A stretch of DNA of 64,000 nt from Aestuariibaculum sp. M13 (GTDB taxonomy: Bacteria; Bacteroidota; Bacteroidia; Flavobacteriales; Flavobacteriaceae): positions 1,193,548 through 1,257,547 of the forward strand of contig NZ_JANIAC010000001.1 in assembly GCF_024723255.1 (NCBI RefSeq). The letters are read 5' to 3'. Positions within the stretch are counted from its first letter, which is position 1. Every line of letters starts with the position of its first letter. Positions 37,873 to 47,579 of the stretch are shown here, in pieces. A program made the translations under genes and the position numbers. The notes under the pieces are model-generated. The model ran no database searches and had not been told where the DNA came from. It saw nothing but the letters and a program-made list of their open reading frames with translations.

Positions 37873-39282
37873 ATGACTATCACTGGTATTACTTTAATTG
37901 TACTAGCTATTCTGTTGGCTGTTACAATCAACATTTTTTCATCTAATGCTTCAACAGAATCGGAATCCAAAGTTCCAAATCTTGTTCAAAAGTTAATTAA
38001 TTTATGGACTCTAAAGAAGTCTATCTACTTAGGTTTACTAGGTATATTTTTTGTTAGTCTAAGCGGAATGTTTTTCTACAATCCTGCCGGAACAGCAACT
38101 GCCATTCAATATTTGTGGGGAGGAGATGCAGCAGTTACCACTCAAGGTGTAAAACTAAAACTGTGGGGAAAAACTATTCCTATTTCTTTTGAAATCGCTT
38201 TACAGGATAAAATCATAGAATTCGACAAACAAGGCAACCGAATTATCGATAAAAACGGAGCTGAGGAAGGTATCTACCACCGAAATGCACAAACCAGAGA
38301 ATTCGCCGATGCTATTAAAGCAGATATTGCAGCTGCATTAATTGTATCTATTGATTACAATAACGAAGATTTATTTTTAGAAATGGCCGACAAAAACCGA
38401 TCGGAAAGCAAACTTGTTTACGCAAGAATTTACCCTGTATACGATCAAGCCTTAAAAAACACCTGTAAACTAATGGATGCGCAAGATTATATTTCAGGAG
38501 CTTCATCACAATTTGATTATTATTTAAAAGATCAAATGGAAAACGGAATGTATTTAACCGAAGAAGTTTATGAAGATATTGACATCAGCCCAATTACCTC
38601 TTTAGACTCTACCAGAACCGTTGCGAAAGGAAAAATAAACAACGAAAAACGTGAGAAGAAATACAGAATTCGTAAAGACAAAAACGGAGATCCAATTCGA
38701 GATGCTTCGAACTCTTTAAAACGATACGGACTAACAGTACAACAAGTTGCAGTTACGAGTATTGACTGGGAAGCAAGTTTTGACAACCGACTTAAAGATC
38801 AAAAAGAACAGGTTGCCCAAACACAACTGGAAAAACAAGAAGCCGAAAAAGAATATTATGCCACACAAAAAGCCATTGCAAAAGGTGAACGTGAAAAAGC
38901 CGAAACTCGCGTAAAACTTGAAAAAATACAATTAGAAAAAACTATTACGGCAGAAACTGCAGCAAAAACCGCTTCTTACAAAGAACAGGAAGAATCTAAC
39001 CTTTTAGCCGCAGCAAAAAAATCGGCTGAAAAAATTAGAATTATTGCCGATGCTGAGGCTTACGAAATTTCTAAAAAAGTAAATGCCGGAATTACCCCTG
39101 AAAAACAATTACAAATGGAATTAGATGCCAGTGTACAACGTACAAAAGCTTTAGCCGGCCCTAATGGCCTTCAACTACCTAACACCGTATTTAGCGGCAG
39201 CACAGATAATAAACAAGCAAGTATGCTTGAATCTATTTTAGGCGCTAAAATTTTAAGTGGTGAAATAGGAGGTGTAAAATAA
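37873..39282 (+). CDS. SPFH/band-7 domain membrane protein
   Basis: A 469-residue protein with two N-terminal hydrophobic segments (about 3-22 and 52-70) and an SPFH domain beginning around residue 90 (GDAAVTTQGVKLKLWGK), then a charged coiled coil (about 300-385) with Ala/Glu/Lys repeats. It is a prohibitin-like scaffold, separate from the flotillin pair at 20.7-22.7 kb. It is the last core gene before the island, ending at a strong terminator. Confidence 0.87.
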   Translation: MTITGITLIVLAILLAVTINIFSSNASTESESKVPNLVQKLINLWTLKKSIYLGLLGIFFVSLSGMFFYNPAGTATAIQYLWGGDAAVTTQGVKLKLWGKTIPISFEIALQDKIIEFDKQGNRIIDKNGAEEGIYHRNAQTREFADAIKADIAAALIVSIDYNNEDLFLEMADKNRSESKLVYARIYPVYDQALKNTCKLMDAQDYISGASSQFDYYLKDQMENGMYLTEEVYEDIDISPITSLDSTRTVAKGKINNEKREKKYRIRKDKNGDPIRDASNSLKRYGLTVQQVAVTSIDWEASFDNRLKDQKEQVAQTQLEKQEAEKEYYATQKAIAKGEREKAETRVKLEKIQLEKTITAETAAKTASYKEQEESNLLAAAKKSAEKIRIIADAEAYEISKKVNAGITPEKQLQMELDASVQRTKALAGPNGLQLPNTVFSGSTDNKQASMLESILGAKILSGEIGGVK

Positions 39283-39302
39283 ATATTGAATTACTATTCA
39301 AA

Positions 39303-39327
39303 AAAAGGGAGCTATAAGCTCCCTTTT
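39303..39327 (+). terminator. Terminator after the SPFH gene
   Basis: A perfect 11-bp stem (39303-39313 with 39317-39327) with loop ATA and a T run inside the arm. Confidence 0.9.
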
Positions 39328-39367
39328 ATGTTTTTCGAGAGTTCTAATAAAGTCATAAAATTTACTT

Positions 39368-39421
39368 CACAAAAAAAGCCTCACATTTCTGTAAGGCTTA
39401 AATTTTGCTCCCCCTCTTGGG
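39368..39421. repeat. Left attachment-site repeat (tRNA-Asn 3' fragment plus terminator)
   Basis: These 54 bases are identical to 61051-61104, the 3' end and terminator of tRNA-Asn. The likeness extends left to 39361 with one mismatch (39367). Only 14 bases of the tRNA are present here: discriminator, acceptor 3' strand and T-stem 3' strand. This is what a tRNA-targeting integrase leaves at the far end of an island. Confidence 0.9.
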
Positions 39422-39539
39422 TTTTTCTATATAACACAAAATATTAATAATCAGATACTTAACAAGACTGCATCTTTACATTTCACCTTTAAACACACCC
39501 TTAAATAAATAAAATTAGGTACGTTTAATAATTCCTTTT

Positions 39540-42500
39540 TTAACGTTTTAGAGCAAAATGCCCTTTGAAAACTCTACCGTCTTCTAAAATAACACTGAAC
39601 CAATAATCATCTGTAGGAAGCATTTCACCTTTAAAGGTACCATCCCATCCATTAGAGCTTGGATTTAACTGCTTTAACAATTTACCATAACGGTTATAAA
39701 TAAAAATATCACTTTGAATTTGAAACTGATCATTAACACCAGGAATATACCAAGTATCATTAATACCATCTCCATTAGGCGTAAAGTATCTTAGAAAACC
39801 TATTACCGAAACTTCTATTGAAGCTGTTCCACAGCCTTTTTTATCTCTTACATAAACCGTATGAATACCTGAACTAACATTTTCAAATATAGGGCTATCC
39901 TGAAAAGTTGAAAATTCATCATCTAAAGCATATTCATATTCTCCCTGTCCTAAGTTATTAGTATTAATTATAACTTTATTATTATTTGAAACATCTTCTA
40001 TAACTATGTCCTCTGGAATAATATTAGCTAATTCAGAAGCATTTACAAAAACATCTCTAGTTCTAGAACACCCAGTTCCATCAGTCTTGGTTAAAGTTAT
40101 AAAATAGGTTCCAGGCGTTGACACCGTTAAAGTAGGCGCATTAGAGAGTACTGTACCATCTTCATACACCCACTCATAATTAAAAATTTCATTTGCATTT
40201 GACTCTAAAGGATCTAGAACAATTGTAAACGTAGGGTCTGATGAACAAACTATTTGATAATTTTCAATTGTAAAATCAGGCAAAGGATTAACTATAAACT
40301 GAATATCTGTAGATGCAATACAATTAGAATTTAAGGGATTTACTACTTTAACTGTTACAGTTTGAGTATTCGACCTAAATGGATTTGGTAAGGGACTTGG
40401 TAATTCTATACCTAGACTATTATAATAATGAACCTCCATGCCTGTTTGTCCATTTAAAACAGAACTTTCTATTAATGATGTATCAAAATCATGCAGCCCA
40501 TCCGAATCATTTATACCATCGTCACATGATATTAGATCTGATACCATATTAGCTACAGGCTTCTTATCTACAATAAATTCTAAAGTCGTCTCATCAAAAC
40601 AACTTCCATCAGCTATATTATTATTTTCTACAACAACTTTTATAATTTGACTAGAGGTTAAAAACGGATTAGGCAAAGGGCTAGGTAAAGGATTATCATT
40701 TTCGTCATAATAGAAAATGGAAACATCACTTAAAGACTGACTTCCTAAAACGGTTAACTCTACTTCAGATACATCAAAAGGATATTTACCATCAAAATCA
40801 TCATCACATTCTCTTGTTATTGTAACTGGATTAGCAACAGGATTAGCTTCAACATGCAATGTTATATGTGCTCCTAAACCTAAACAATCGTTATTTAGCT
40901 TACTATCTACCCTAACATAAATATCTTGTGTATAAGGATATCCAATATTACTATAATCTGTTATATTCTCTATTTTATTAACTTCAGCCAATGCATCAGG
41001 TTCATTTCGGTAATAAGTAATTATTAATTCCTGTCCTGCAGGAAATAGACTGGCAATTTCATCATGAACAGTTTCAAAACTAAAATTTGAAATCCCATCA
41101 AAATCATCATCACAAGTATAAAACTCCCTTTTAAAATCCAATGGAATCTTTGTTGTAGTTACTATTAAATTAACTTTTGAGACCCTAAAACATCCATTTT
41201 TATTTTCAACTCTAGCCCAAACCACATCTAGACTAGGTGTATTATTAGAATATGTTGTTAAATTAGTTATTGGATCTTGATCATTTTCAGCTTTTAACTC
41301 CGATTCGTAAAATGAAACTTTCTCTTCGTCTGCATTAGTAGTTATTTCATTTATAACTTCATTTAAATTAAATGCACTGTAAAGACCATCTAAATCATCA
41401 TCACATTGTTTTAGTTCAACAATTGGAGTCACCGACGGTAATTTTAAAACTTCAACTATAAAGGACGTTATTGCTTTACATTCACTATTTAAATTACTAA
41501 CACATTCCACATAAATGGTTTGCGAGCTTTGACTATTAACAAAGGTATTTGGCGAAGCTATTGGCTGTTTGAGGTCTTCATCTGTATAATAATTATAGTG
41601 CACTTCTGAATCTATTCCGTTAAGCAATAGATATTGTTCCTTTTCTGTTAGATCAAAAACAACAATTCCATCTGTATCAGACCCTGAGTCTGAATTATCG
41701 CATTGTGTTAAATTTGAAATATTATTAGGCAATTCCAATTGTGGAGTTTTATAAACACCTATGTTAAACTTCGTAATATCATTACATTCCGGGTTCTGTT
41801 TGTTATAAACTTCAGCAATAATTTCTTGTGTAAAAAACCCTAAGGCATTTGTATAAGCTTCAGGTGCATTAATTTTTATCCCATTATTATAATTTTCTAT
41901 TCCTTCATAATAATGCACTCCAAAAACATTAGAATCTAGACCATTTAAAACATATTTATTATGACCATACAAATCAAAAGAATTATCATCATACAACGTG
42001 CATAACCCTATATCATTAGGTTTACTTGCTATTGGCTGCTCATATATTGTAATCGTAGTTACTTCTGTTACTGTATTACCTCCTAAGGACGCAATAACAC
42101 TAACCTCATAGGTTCCAGCTTCAGAAAACACATGTGTAGGCTCTAAATCTGTTGAAGTATTATTAGCTCCTGAAATTGGATCTCCAAAATCCCAATGGAT
42201 TGAATATACTGTTTCTTCAAGAATAAATTTAGCTGTATCTCCAAAACATAAATTCTCAACACTGAAAGGAATTTCTTTTGTTTTCCTAGGTACTCCAGTA
42301 ACATTTATAAACAAATTAGAAGGAGGTCTACCACTACCAAAATCTGTTGATTTTATATAAGACCGAGTACCTAAACACCCTTTATACCATGAAAAATCAT
42401 TCCCTTCTTCTGTTCCTGCCAATTGAACTGCTGAAACTCCAATTCCTCCAGGAGAAGCCTCCTTTTTTACTTCTACCAATATCCTTTCTACTCCCGCCGG

Positions 42501-42896
42501 AACAATAACTGGTGTTTCAAAATTAATCGTAAATATCACCTTATTACCAGACCATGCAGGCGGAGCTAATTCTACCTGACTACTTCCTATTAATTTAGAT
42601 TCGTCAAAGCTATTGGGAAAATCAAAATCTATCTCATAAATATTAAAACTTAAATTGGAGTTATCAGCAACCGACATGTAAAGACCAATTTCTCCTTGAT
42701 CTATAATAAATTCTTCGTCTGGATTAACACCAAAATCTAAAAGCGTAAATGTCCTAGCTAAATGCTCTGTTTCTTCACAAGATCCAACATAGGACCTTAC
42801 AAGATTATCACCTACATTATGGGTTAGTTTTATTTGACTAAATAAACTTAAATTAACTCCTAACAGTAGGATGATAAAACTTAAAAAAAATCTCAT
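39540..42896 (-). CDS. Type IX secreted adhesin-like protein with PKD domain and type B sorting tail
   Basis: A 1118-residue surface protein. After a signal peptide (about 1-20) comes a beta domain, a PKD domain near 230-290 (IHWDFGDP, FSEAGTYEVSV), then five or six similar segments of roughly 90 residues, each with an acidic Cys-containing loop (CDDDFDGK, CDDDLDGL, CDNSDSGSD types) that could bind calcium. The C-terminus has the gliding-motility-type (type B) sorting domain: RYFTPNGDGINDTWYIPG and YNRYGKLLKQ. It is probably attached to or released from the surface by the type IX system as an adhesin. It is cargo of the island. Confidence 0.88.
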   Translation of the reverse strand: MRFFLSFIILLLGVNLSLFSQIKLTHNVGDNLVRSYVGSCEETEHLARTFTLLDFGVNPDEEFIIDQGEIGLYMSVADNSNLSFNIYEIDFDFPNSFDESKLIGSSQVELAPPAWSGNKVIFTINFETPVIVPAGVERILVEVKKEASPGGIGVSAVQLAGTEEGNDFSWYKGCLGTRSYIKSTDFGSGRPPSNLFINVTGVPRKTKEIPFSVENLCFGDTAKFILEETVYSIHWDFGDPISGANNTSTDLEPTHVFSEAGTYEVSVIASLGGNTVTEVTTITIYEQPIASKPNDIGLCTLYDDNSFDLYGHNKYVLNGLDSNVFGVHYYEGIENYNNGIKINAPEAYTNALGFFTQEIIAEVYNKQNPECNDITKFNIGVYKTPQLELPNNISNLTQCDNSDSGSDTDGIVVFDLTEKEQYLLLNGIDSEVHYNYYTDEDLKQPIASPNTFVNSQSSQTIYVECVSNLNSECKAITSFIVEVLKLPSVTPIVELKQCDDDLDGLYSAFNLNEVINEITTNADEEKVSFYESELKAENDQDPITNLTTYSNNTPSLDVVWARVENKNGCFRVSKVNLIVTTTKIPLDFKREFYTCDDDFDGISNFSFETVHDEIASLFPAGQELIITYYRNEPDALAEVNKIENITDYSNIGYPYTQDIYVRVDSKLNNDCLGLGAHITLHVEANPVANPVTITRECDDDFDGKYPFDVSEVELTVLGSQSLSDVSIFYYDENDNPLPSPLPNPFLTSSQIIKVVVENNNIADGSCFDETTLEFIVDKKPVANMVSDLISCDDGINDSDGLHDFDTSLIESSVLNGQTGMEVHYYNSLGIELPSPLPNPFRSNTQTVTVKVVNPLNSNCIASTDIQFIVNPLPDFTIENYQIVCSSDPTFTIVLDPLESNANEIFNYEWVYEDGTVLSNAPTLTVSTPGTYFITLTKTDGTGCSRTRDVFVNASELANIIPEDIVIEDVSNNNKVIINTNNLGQGEYEYALDDEFSTFQDSPIFENVSSGIHTVYVRDKKGCGTASIEVSVIGFLRYFTPNGDGINDTWYIPGVNDQFQIQSDIFIYNRYGKLLKQLNPSSNGWDGTFKGEMLPTDDYWFSVILEDGRVFKGHFALKR

Positions 42897-43073
42897 GTAG
42901 GTAAAACTCAGAAAACAATAATAACGGGCAAGATAAAAATTATATACGACGTATTTTATTACAAATACACATTTTAGATAAACTGCTTACAGACTAGAAT
43001 ATTACTCCCTCTGTAGGGGAGAAACACACTCCTACAATACATTGATTTTTAACCACATAAAACACACAAAGTA

Positions 43074-43100
43074 AAAAGAGCACCTAAAAGATGCCCTTTT
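43074..43100 (-). terminator. Terminator after the fibronectin-like lipoprotein gene
   Basis: An 11-bp stem (43074-43084 with 43090-43100; two G-U pairs on the minus strand), a 5-base loop and a downstream T run on the minus strand. Confidence 0.75.
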
Positions 43101-43109
43101 CAACTGATT

Positions 43110-44204
43110 TTAAAAGCCGTAGGTTAATCTTTCTACAGTGTGACTGCCATCCACAGGATTAAAATTTATTATGTTCTTATACGCTGAATCAGTACAAATA
43201 AATAATTCAGGTAAGGTTATATCTACTACTTTTTCATTAGTTCCTAAATTCGTAATTACAACCTTCATATTATTTAATGCTCCACCTCCAATATATCCAG
43301 TCGGATTCTCTGGATTAAATTTAGCAAGATGTATTATAATCTCTAAGTTATCATTAATTACATCTTCTTTTACATAACTTAAGTTTCGCTGGTCACCCCC
43401 TTCTGCTGCATCAAATATTACATCATTACTATCAAACTTATGAGTTAATTCAAAGTAAAAATAACTTGCAGGCTCACCACAAGCTACTGGAGTCCCGCCT
43501 ATACTTACTTCAACCTTGTATAACAACTTTGGAGTGGTAAACGTTTTTTCTTCACCATAAGTCGTACCTTCTTCATTTGTTACATATGCCCTAACATAGT
43601 AGGTTGTATCTTCTAATAAGTCTGATAACTGTAAAGTAAAATCTGTATTTCCTGATGTGTTTTCTAATTTAGAATCATTAACGGTTGGATTTGACGAAGT
43701 ACTCCAGCATACTCCACTACTGATAACTGGCGCCCCACCATTATCTTCTATAACACCTCCTGTTACCGCGCTATTATTTGTAATATCCGTAGCTTCTTTT
43801 GTAAATAATACTATCTCTCCAATTGCTGTTTTGAATTCTACTTGTTCTCCATAGTATTCACCTGTAGGATTAACGAAAAATGTACGCATATAATACAATG
43901 TATTTCTCTCTAAACCTGTAATTTCAGATGAAATATTCTCTCCATTTACCTCTATTACAATATCATCTGTTTTAGGAAGTGTTGTTTTAGCATAGACAAA
44001 CCCTTGTGACGTTACTGTACTCTCACATGTAGGGGCAACTATTTTACCTGAGAACGTAGCCGTAACATCTGTTAACTCAGTTACATCATTAGTCGTTAAG
44101 GTCGGTGTAGGTGTGCATTCAGGCTCGTTACTCTCACTTGAACACGAATAAAAAGCTAAGGTTAATACTAATGTTGCTTTTAAAAATAAATTAAGTTTTT
44201 TCAT
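43110..44204 (-). CDS. Lipoprotein with fibronectin type III-like repeats
   Basis: A 364-residue lipoprotein (lipobox FYSC, Cys about residue 21). Two tandem beta-sandwich repeats follow (about 30-130 and 130-225), each containing the recurring GLERNTLYYMRTFFVN or LLEDTTYYVRAYVTN element and ending with the pattern GEYYGE/GTTYGEEKTF seen in fibronectin-type Bacteroidota surface proteins. The C-terminal 140 residues are unassigned. It is likely a surface binding protein; its position next to the PKD adhesin in the island suggests co-acquired surface cargo. Confidence 0.8.
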   Translation of the reverse strand: MKKLNLFLKATLVLTLAFYSCSSESNEPECTPTPTLTTNDVTELTDVTATFSGKIVAPTCESTVTSQGFVYAKTTLPKTDDIVIEVNGENISSEITGLERNTLYYMRTFFVNPTGEYYGEQVEFKTAIGEIVLFTKEATDITNNSAVTGGVIEDNGGAPVISSGVCWSTSSNPTVNDSKLENTSGNTDFTLQLSDLLEDTTYYVRAYVTNEEGTTYGEEKTFTTPKLLYKVEVSIGGTPVACGEPASYFYFELTHKFDSNDVIFDAAEGGDQRNLSYVKEDVINDNLEIIIHLAKFNPENPTGYIGGGALNNMKVVITNLGTNEKVVDITLPELFICTDSAYKNIINFNPVDGSHTVERLTYGF

Positions 44205-44301
44205 GTAGATTAAAGTTTTAGGTATTAAACTACTGCATCAGTTGCTGTAATTTTCTACAAAAATAAAATCTCTGATGAATAAATGCTTAATAAAATAGAT
44301 T

Positions 44302-46764
44302 CTATCCGTACAAATGTCCTTGAAATCCAATAAACGTATTTCTAATAGATGGTATATCTCCAAGTGATGCTTTAGCATCTGCTAGAGCATTATACTTAAG
44401 TACTAGTAAGTTACTTAGTTTTTCTTCATCTAGTTCCTGTACGCCTGATTTAACATACTGGTCTAGCACGAAATTTAAAAATTCTTGCTGTGCCGGATTA
44501 TAGTTTTTAAAATGCACTTTAGCCCTACTTGCACGTTCCAATCTAGGTACTAAGTCTCTATGATAGGCTACATAACTTAGCACATCGTACAAGTCGCTGT
44601 CTTTACCATGAATTAATTCTCTTAAATCTTCAAGCTGAGCATCGGTGTAACCTTTACTTCCCAGTTCTTCTAATAGACGTCTTCTGGTACTTGGTAAGCT
44701 CCATATTTCACGTAATTCTTCTTCACTTTTAAATAAAGACGGTAAATCACCATACAATTGGTTCATGAACTCTTCCTGACCAATAGGCTTACCCTCTGGA
44801 CTCCAAAATGTTGTTTTTACGGTAGCATCGATTTCTCTAACTTTACCATCAGAAAGCCTAATTTTTATTAATTGGCTAGGTGGTGTTTCACAAATACAAG
44901 GGGTCGCATCACATTCCTCACAGTGTTCAGGTTCTAGCTTTTCACACACACATGGTCTTTGTTCACATACATTACAAACTCTTTGACTTCCTGTTCCTGT
45001 TGGTGGTTCTACTGGTTCTGGCTCACCATCCCAAGCTGGATCTTTAAAGTGGTTATGCGCTCTAACAAAATCGTAAACTGTAAAATAGTCCTTACCATCT
45101 GATAAGCGTGTACCTCGACCTACAATTTGTTTAAATTCCACCATAGAATTCACAGGTCGTAATAGGACTATATTTCTAATTTCTGGAGCATCAACCCCCG
45201 TGCTCAGCTTTTGTGAAGTCGTTAGAATAGTAGGGATGATGCGTTCGTTATCTTGAAAGTATTTTAAGGACTGCTCCCCTAAATTGCCATCTTCTGCTGT
45301 TACACGTTGACAGTAGTCTGGATTTTTACTATCACATTCCTGATTAATTAAATCTCTAATCGCTGCTGCATGTACCTGAGTTGCACAGAACACAAGCGTT
45401 TTATGGTTTTGATTTATCTGAGATAAAAACTTCTTAACCCTAAAGCGTTCTATTTGTTCTATAATGATTTTTCTACCATAATCTTTATACGTAAATGTAT
45501 CACCTACCTCAGCTTCTCCACTAATAATCGTGTCGTCTTTGGTAACTGTGTATTCATCGTAATTGGTCTCTATTTGTTTCACCCTAAATGGCGTTAAGAA
45601 ACCATCATTAATACCATCTTTTAACGCATAGGTATAGACAGGTTCTCCAAAATAATCATAGGTATCGCCATTTACGTCACGTTTAGGCGTCGCTGTTAAT
45701 CCTAACTGTACCGCAGGTGAGAAATACTCTAAAATATCTCTCCAACTGCTTTCATCGTTAGCACCACCTCTATGACATTCGTCTATGATGATAAAATCAA
45801 AGAAATCTGAAGGATACTGTCCGAAATTAAAAGACTTAGTTGCGTATTTTACCATTGGCTCAGCTGCCATTTCTTGCATTTCTTCTTCCTGCTCAAAGTT
45901 TGTATTTCCTTGTGCTGAAGTCATGAAGGTTTGAAAAATAGTAAAAAAGATACTGCCATTTTTAGGCACTTTACCTGTCTTACGAATTTCATCAGGACTG
46001 ATACGTTTTTTTATATTTTCATCAATCGTATCAAAATCGTTGAAAGCATTAAAAGCCTGATTTGCTAAAATGTTTCTATCTGCTAAAAAAAGGATTCTTG
46101 GAGCACGACTGGCATCACGTTTTAAATTCCATTTGGCATGAAATAACTTCCAGCAGAGATGGAATGCTGTAGCTGTTTTACCTGTACCCGTAGCCATTGT
46201 AATTAGAATTCTATCTTTCTTCTCCGCAATAGCATCTAAACACCTTTCTACGGCATTTTGCTGATAATATCTGGGTTTGTATTGCCCTTTAAACAAGGCG
46301 TAAGGCACTTTTGTAAAGCGTTCCTTCCATTGATTTATTTCTACCTTATAATCTTCTTTAGGGGCTGGATAGCACATCTCCCAAAGCTCATCTGGTGTTG
46401 GGTATTTAGATACATCGCCTTCTGTACCCTCGTGCATATCAACGCCATAAATCTCTAAGCCATTTGTACAATAGGCATAACGTGTATTTAACCTATTTGC
46501 GTAGTCTTTAGCTTGTCCTAATCCTGTTGTATAGTATTTATCTCTTGCCTTGGCTTCTATTACCGCTAACCTACGCCCTTTATATTCCAAAACATAATCG
46601 CATGATAATGGTTTCTCCCTACGATTATCCCCTTTTGGTGTTTTACCCACGATTCTACCCAACGTTATAACCTCAACCCTAATACGGCTTTCTGGAACTA
46701 CATTCCACCCTGCTTCGCGTAAGGCAGGATCAATAAGATCTAGTCTGGTTTGGGCTTCATTCAT
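44302..46764 (-). CDS. hsdR: Type I restriction enzyme, restriction (motor) subunit
   Basis: An 820-residue HsdR of the EcoEI-like type. The N-terminal nuclease has CDYVLEYKGRRLAVIEAK (PD-(D/E)xK core). The SF2 motor has ATGTGKTATAFH, IIIDECHRG, LVFCATQVHAAAI and QIVGRGTRL. A linker after the motor (residues 597-625) carries two tandem CxxCxxxxCxC clusters, probably zinc sites, before the helical C-terminal domain. The subunit translocates and cuts unmodified DNA. It starts two bases after the 270-residue accessory gene, in one unit with the DUF488 gene, while hsdM-hsdS form the unit upstream. Confidence 0.95.
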   Translation of the reverse strand: MNEAQTRLDLIDPALREAGWNVVPESRIRVEVITLGRIVGKTPKGDNRREKPLSCDYVLEYKGRRLAVIEAKARDKYYTTGLGQAKDYANRLNTRYAYCTNGLEIYGVDMHEGTEGDVSKYPTPDELWEMCYPAPKEDYKVEINQWKERFTKVPYALFKGQYKPRYYQQNAVERCLDAIAEKKDRILITMATGTGKTATAFHLCWKLFHAKWNLKRDASRAPRILFLADRNILANQAFNAFNDFDTIDENIKKRISPDEIRKTGKVPKNGSIFFTIFQTFMTSAQGNTNFEQEEEMQEMAAEPMVKYATKSFNFGQYPSDFFDFIIIDECHRGGANDESSWRDILEYFSPAVQLGLTATPKRDVNGDTYDYFGEPVYTYALKDGINDGFLTPFRVKQIETNYDEYTVTKDDTIISGEAEVGDTFTYKDYGRKIIIEQIERFRVKKFLSQINQNHKTLVFCATQVHAAAIRDLINQECDSKNPDYCQRVTAEDGNLGEQSLKYFQDNERIIPTILTTSQKLSTGVDAPEIRNIVLLRPVNSMVEFKQIVGRGTRLSDGKDYFTVYDFVRAHNHFKDPAWDGEPEPVEPPTGTGSQRVCNVCEQRPCVCEKLEPEHCEECDATPCICETPPSQLIKIRLSDGKVREIDATVKTTFWSPEGKPIGQEEFMNQLYGDLPSLFKSEEELREIWSLPSTRRRLLEELGSKGYTDAQLEDLRELIHGKDSDLYDVLSYVAYHRDLVPRLERASRAKVHFKNYNPAQQEFLNFVLDQYVKSGVQELDEEKLSNLLVLKYNALADAKASLGDIPSIRNTFIGFQGHLYG

Positions 46765-46766
46765 AG

Positions 46767-47579
46767 TTAAAATAAACGCTGTTGCAACTCTATGGGTGGA
46801 TAAAATGTCCCTATTATCACAAATGGATTTGGTGCTCTTAATTGGTTAAGCTTAGTAGTACCTAAGAATAAATAAAGATCTTTTGTTTTAGCAAAATCAT
46901 CCCAATATTTTTTCTTTACATCAGCACAAGCAGCTTCCTCATCTCCATTATTTCTTTTTAAACAATTCCAGTACAGTGCTCCAACCTCCCAATCTTCATT
47001 CATTAGTGTACTTTCACGTCCATTGCAATCCTCAAATGTATAACTGAACTTATATGGTAATTTTTTCACTACTTCAAAGTCACTTTTATCTTCGAATAAA
47101 TTTCCCTGCTGTAAAGTTGCTTTTTGTTTTTCACTCCAATCTCTAGCAGATTTTTCTACAATAAAATTTTTAATTCGAGTTGGTTTAAACACTGCTAACG
47201 AAGTATACTTCCCTTCAGTTTTAGCTTCATCTATAAGCTTTGTTAAATCTGTGTAAATATTTTGTAGTACTATTTCTTTTCGTTTAGCCCATTTATTTTT
47301 GGTATCAAGCTTATTCCCAAAACAAATCAAATCATTTACATCTACATTTGATGGGCGATGACTTTCTGGTCTAAAATCACTTTTATTTTTAACCAAGTCC
47401 ATTTCAATCCATTGATATTTTGGATACTGTTGCGCATAGGGCAACTTACGAAACGGCATTGGGTAAATTCTAATCCAAGTTCCATCTTCCCTCATCCCCG
47501 CCGTACATACGGTCTCCTCGTATTTTGTAGAAATAGACGGATAGGTTTTTACTGTGATTAGAACTTTAGTTTTTGCCAT
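46767..47579 (-). CDS. Uncharacterised accessory protein of the DUF488-hsdR unit (possible dual OB-fold)
   Basis: A 270-residue protein without clear catalytic motif. The N-terminus (TKVLITVKTYPSISTKYEET, then GTWIRIYPMPFR) and the C-terminus (DLYLFLGTTKLN, PFVIIGTFYPP) are beta-rich and recall proteins annotated as a dual OB-containing domain (from memory, low certainty). The start overlaps the DUF488 gene stop by one base (TAATG) and hsdR begins two bases after its end, so the three proteins are made together. A nucleic-acid-binding role tied to the restriction motor is an inference. Confidence 0.75.
   Translation of the reverse strand: MAKTKVLITVKTYPSISTKYEETVCTAGMREDGTWIRIYPMPFRKLPYAQQYPKYQWIEMDLVKNKSDFRPESHRPSNVDVNDLICFGNKLDTKNKWAKRKEIVLQNIYTDLTKLIDEAKTEGKYTSLAVFKPTRIKNFIVEKSARDWSEKQKATLQQGNLFEDKSDFEVVKKLPYKFSYTFEDCNGRESTLMNEDWEVGALYWNCLKRNNGDEEAACADVKKKYWDDFAKTKDLYLFLGTTKLNQLRAPNPFVIIGTFYPPIELQQRLF

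Noticed and set aside
39408-39421. Possible second tRNA-Asn gene
   Set aside because: Only 14 bases of the tRNA 3' end are present, with no D or anticodon arm; it is the attachment-site remnant.
40400-41700. Repeat array or CRISPR-like region
   Set aside because: The repeated pattern is coding: tandem protein segments of the secreted adhesin, with irregular length and no spacers.
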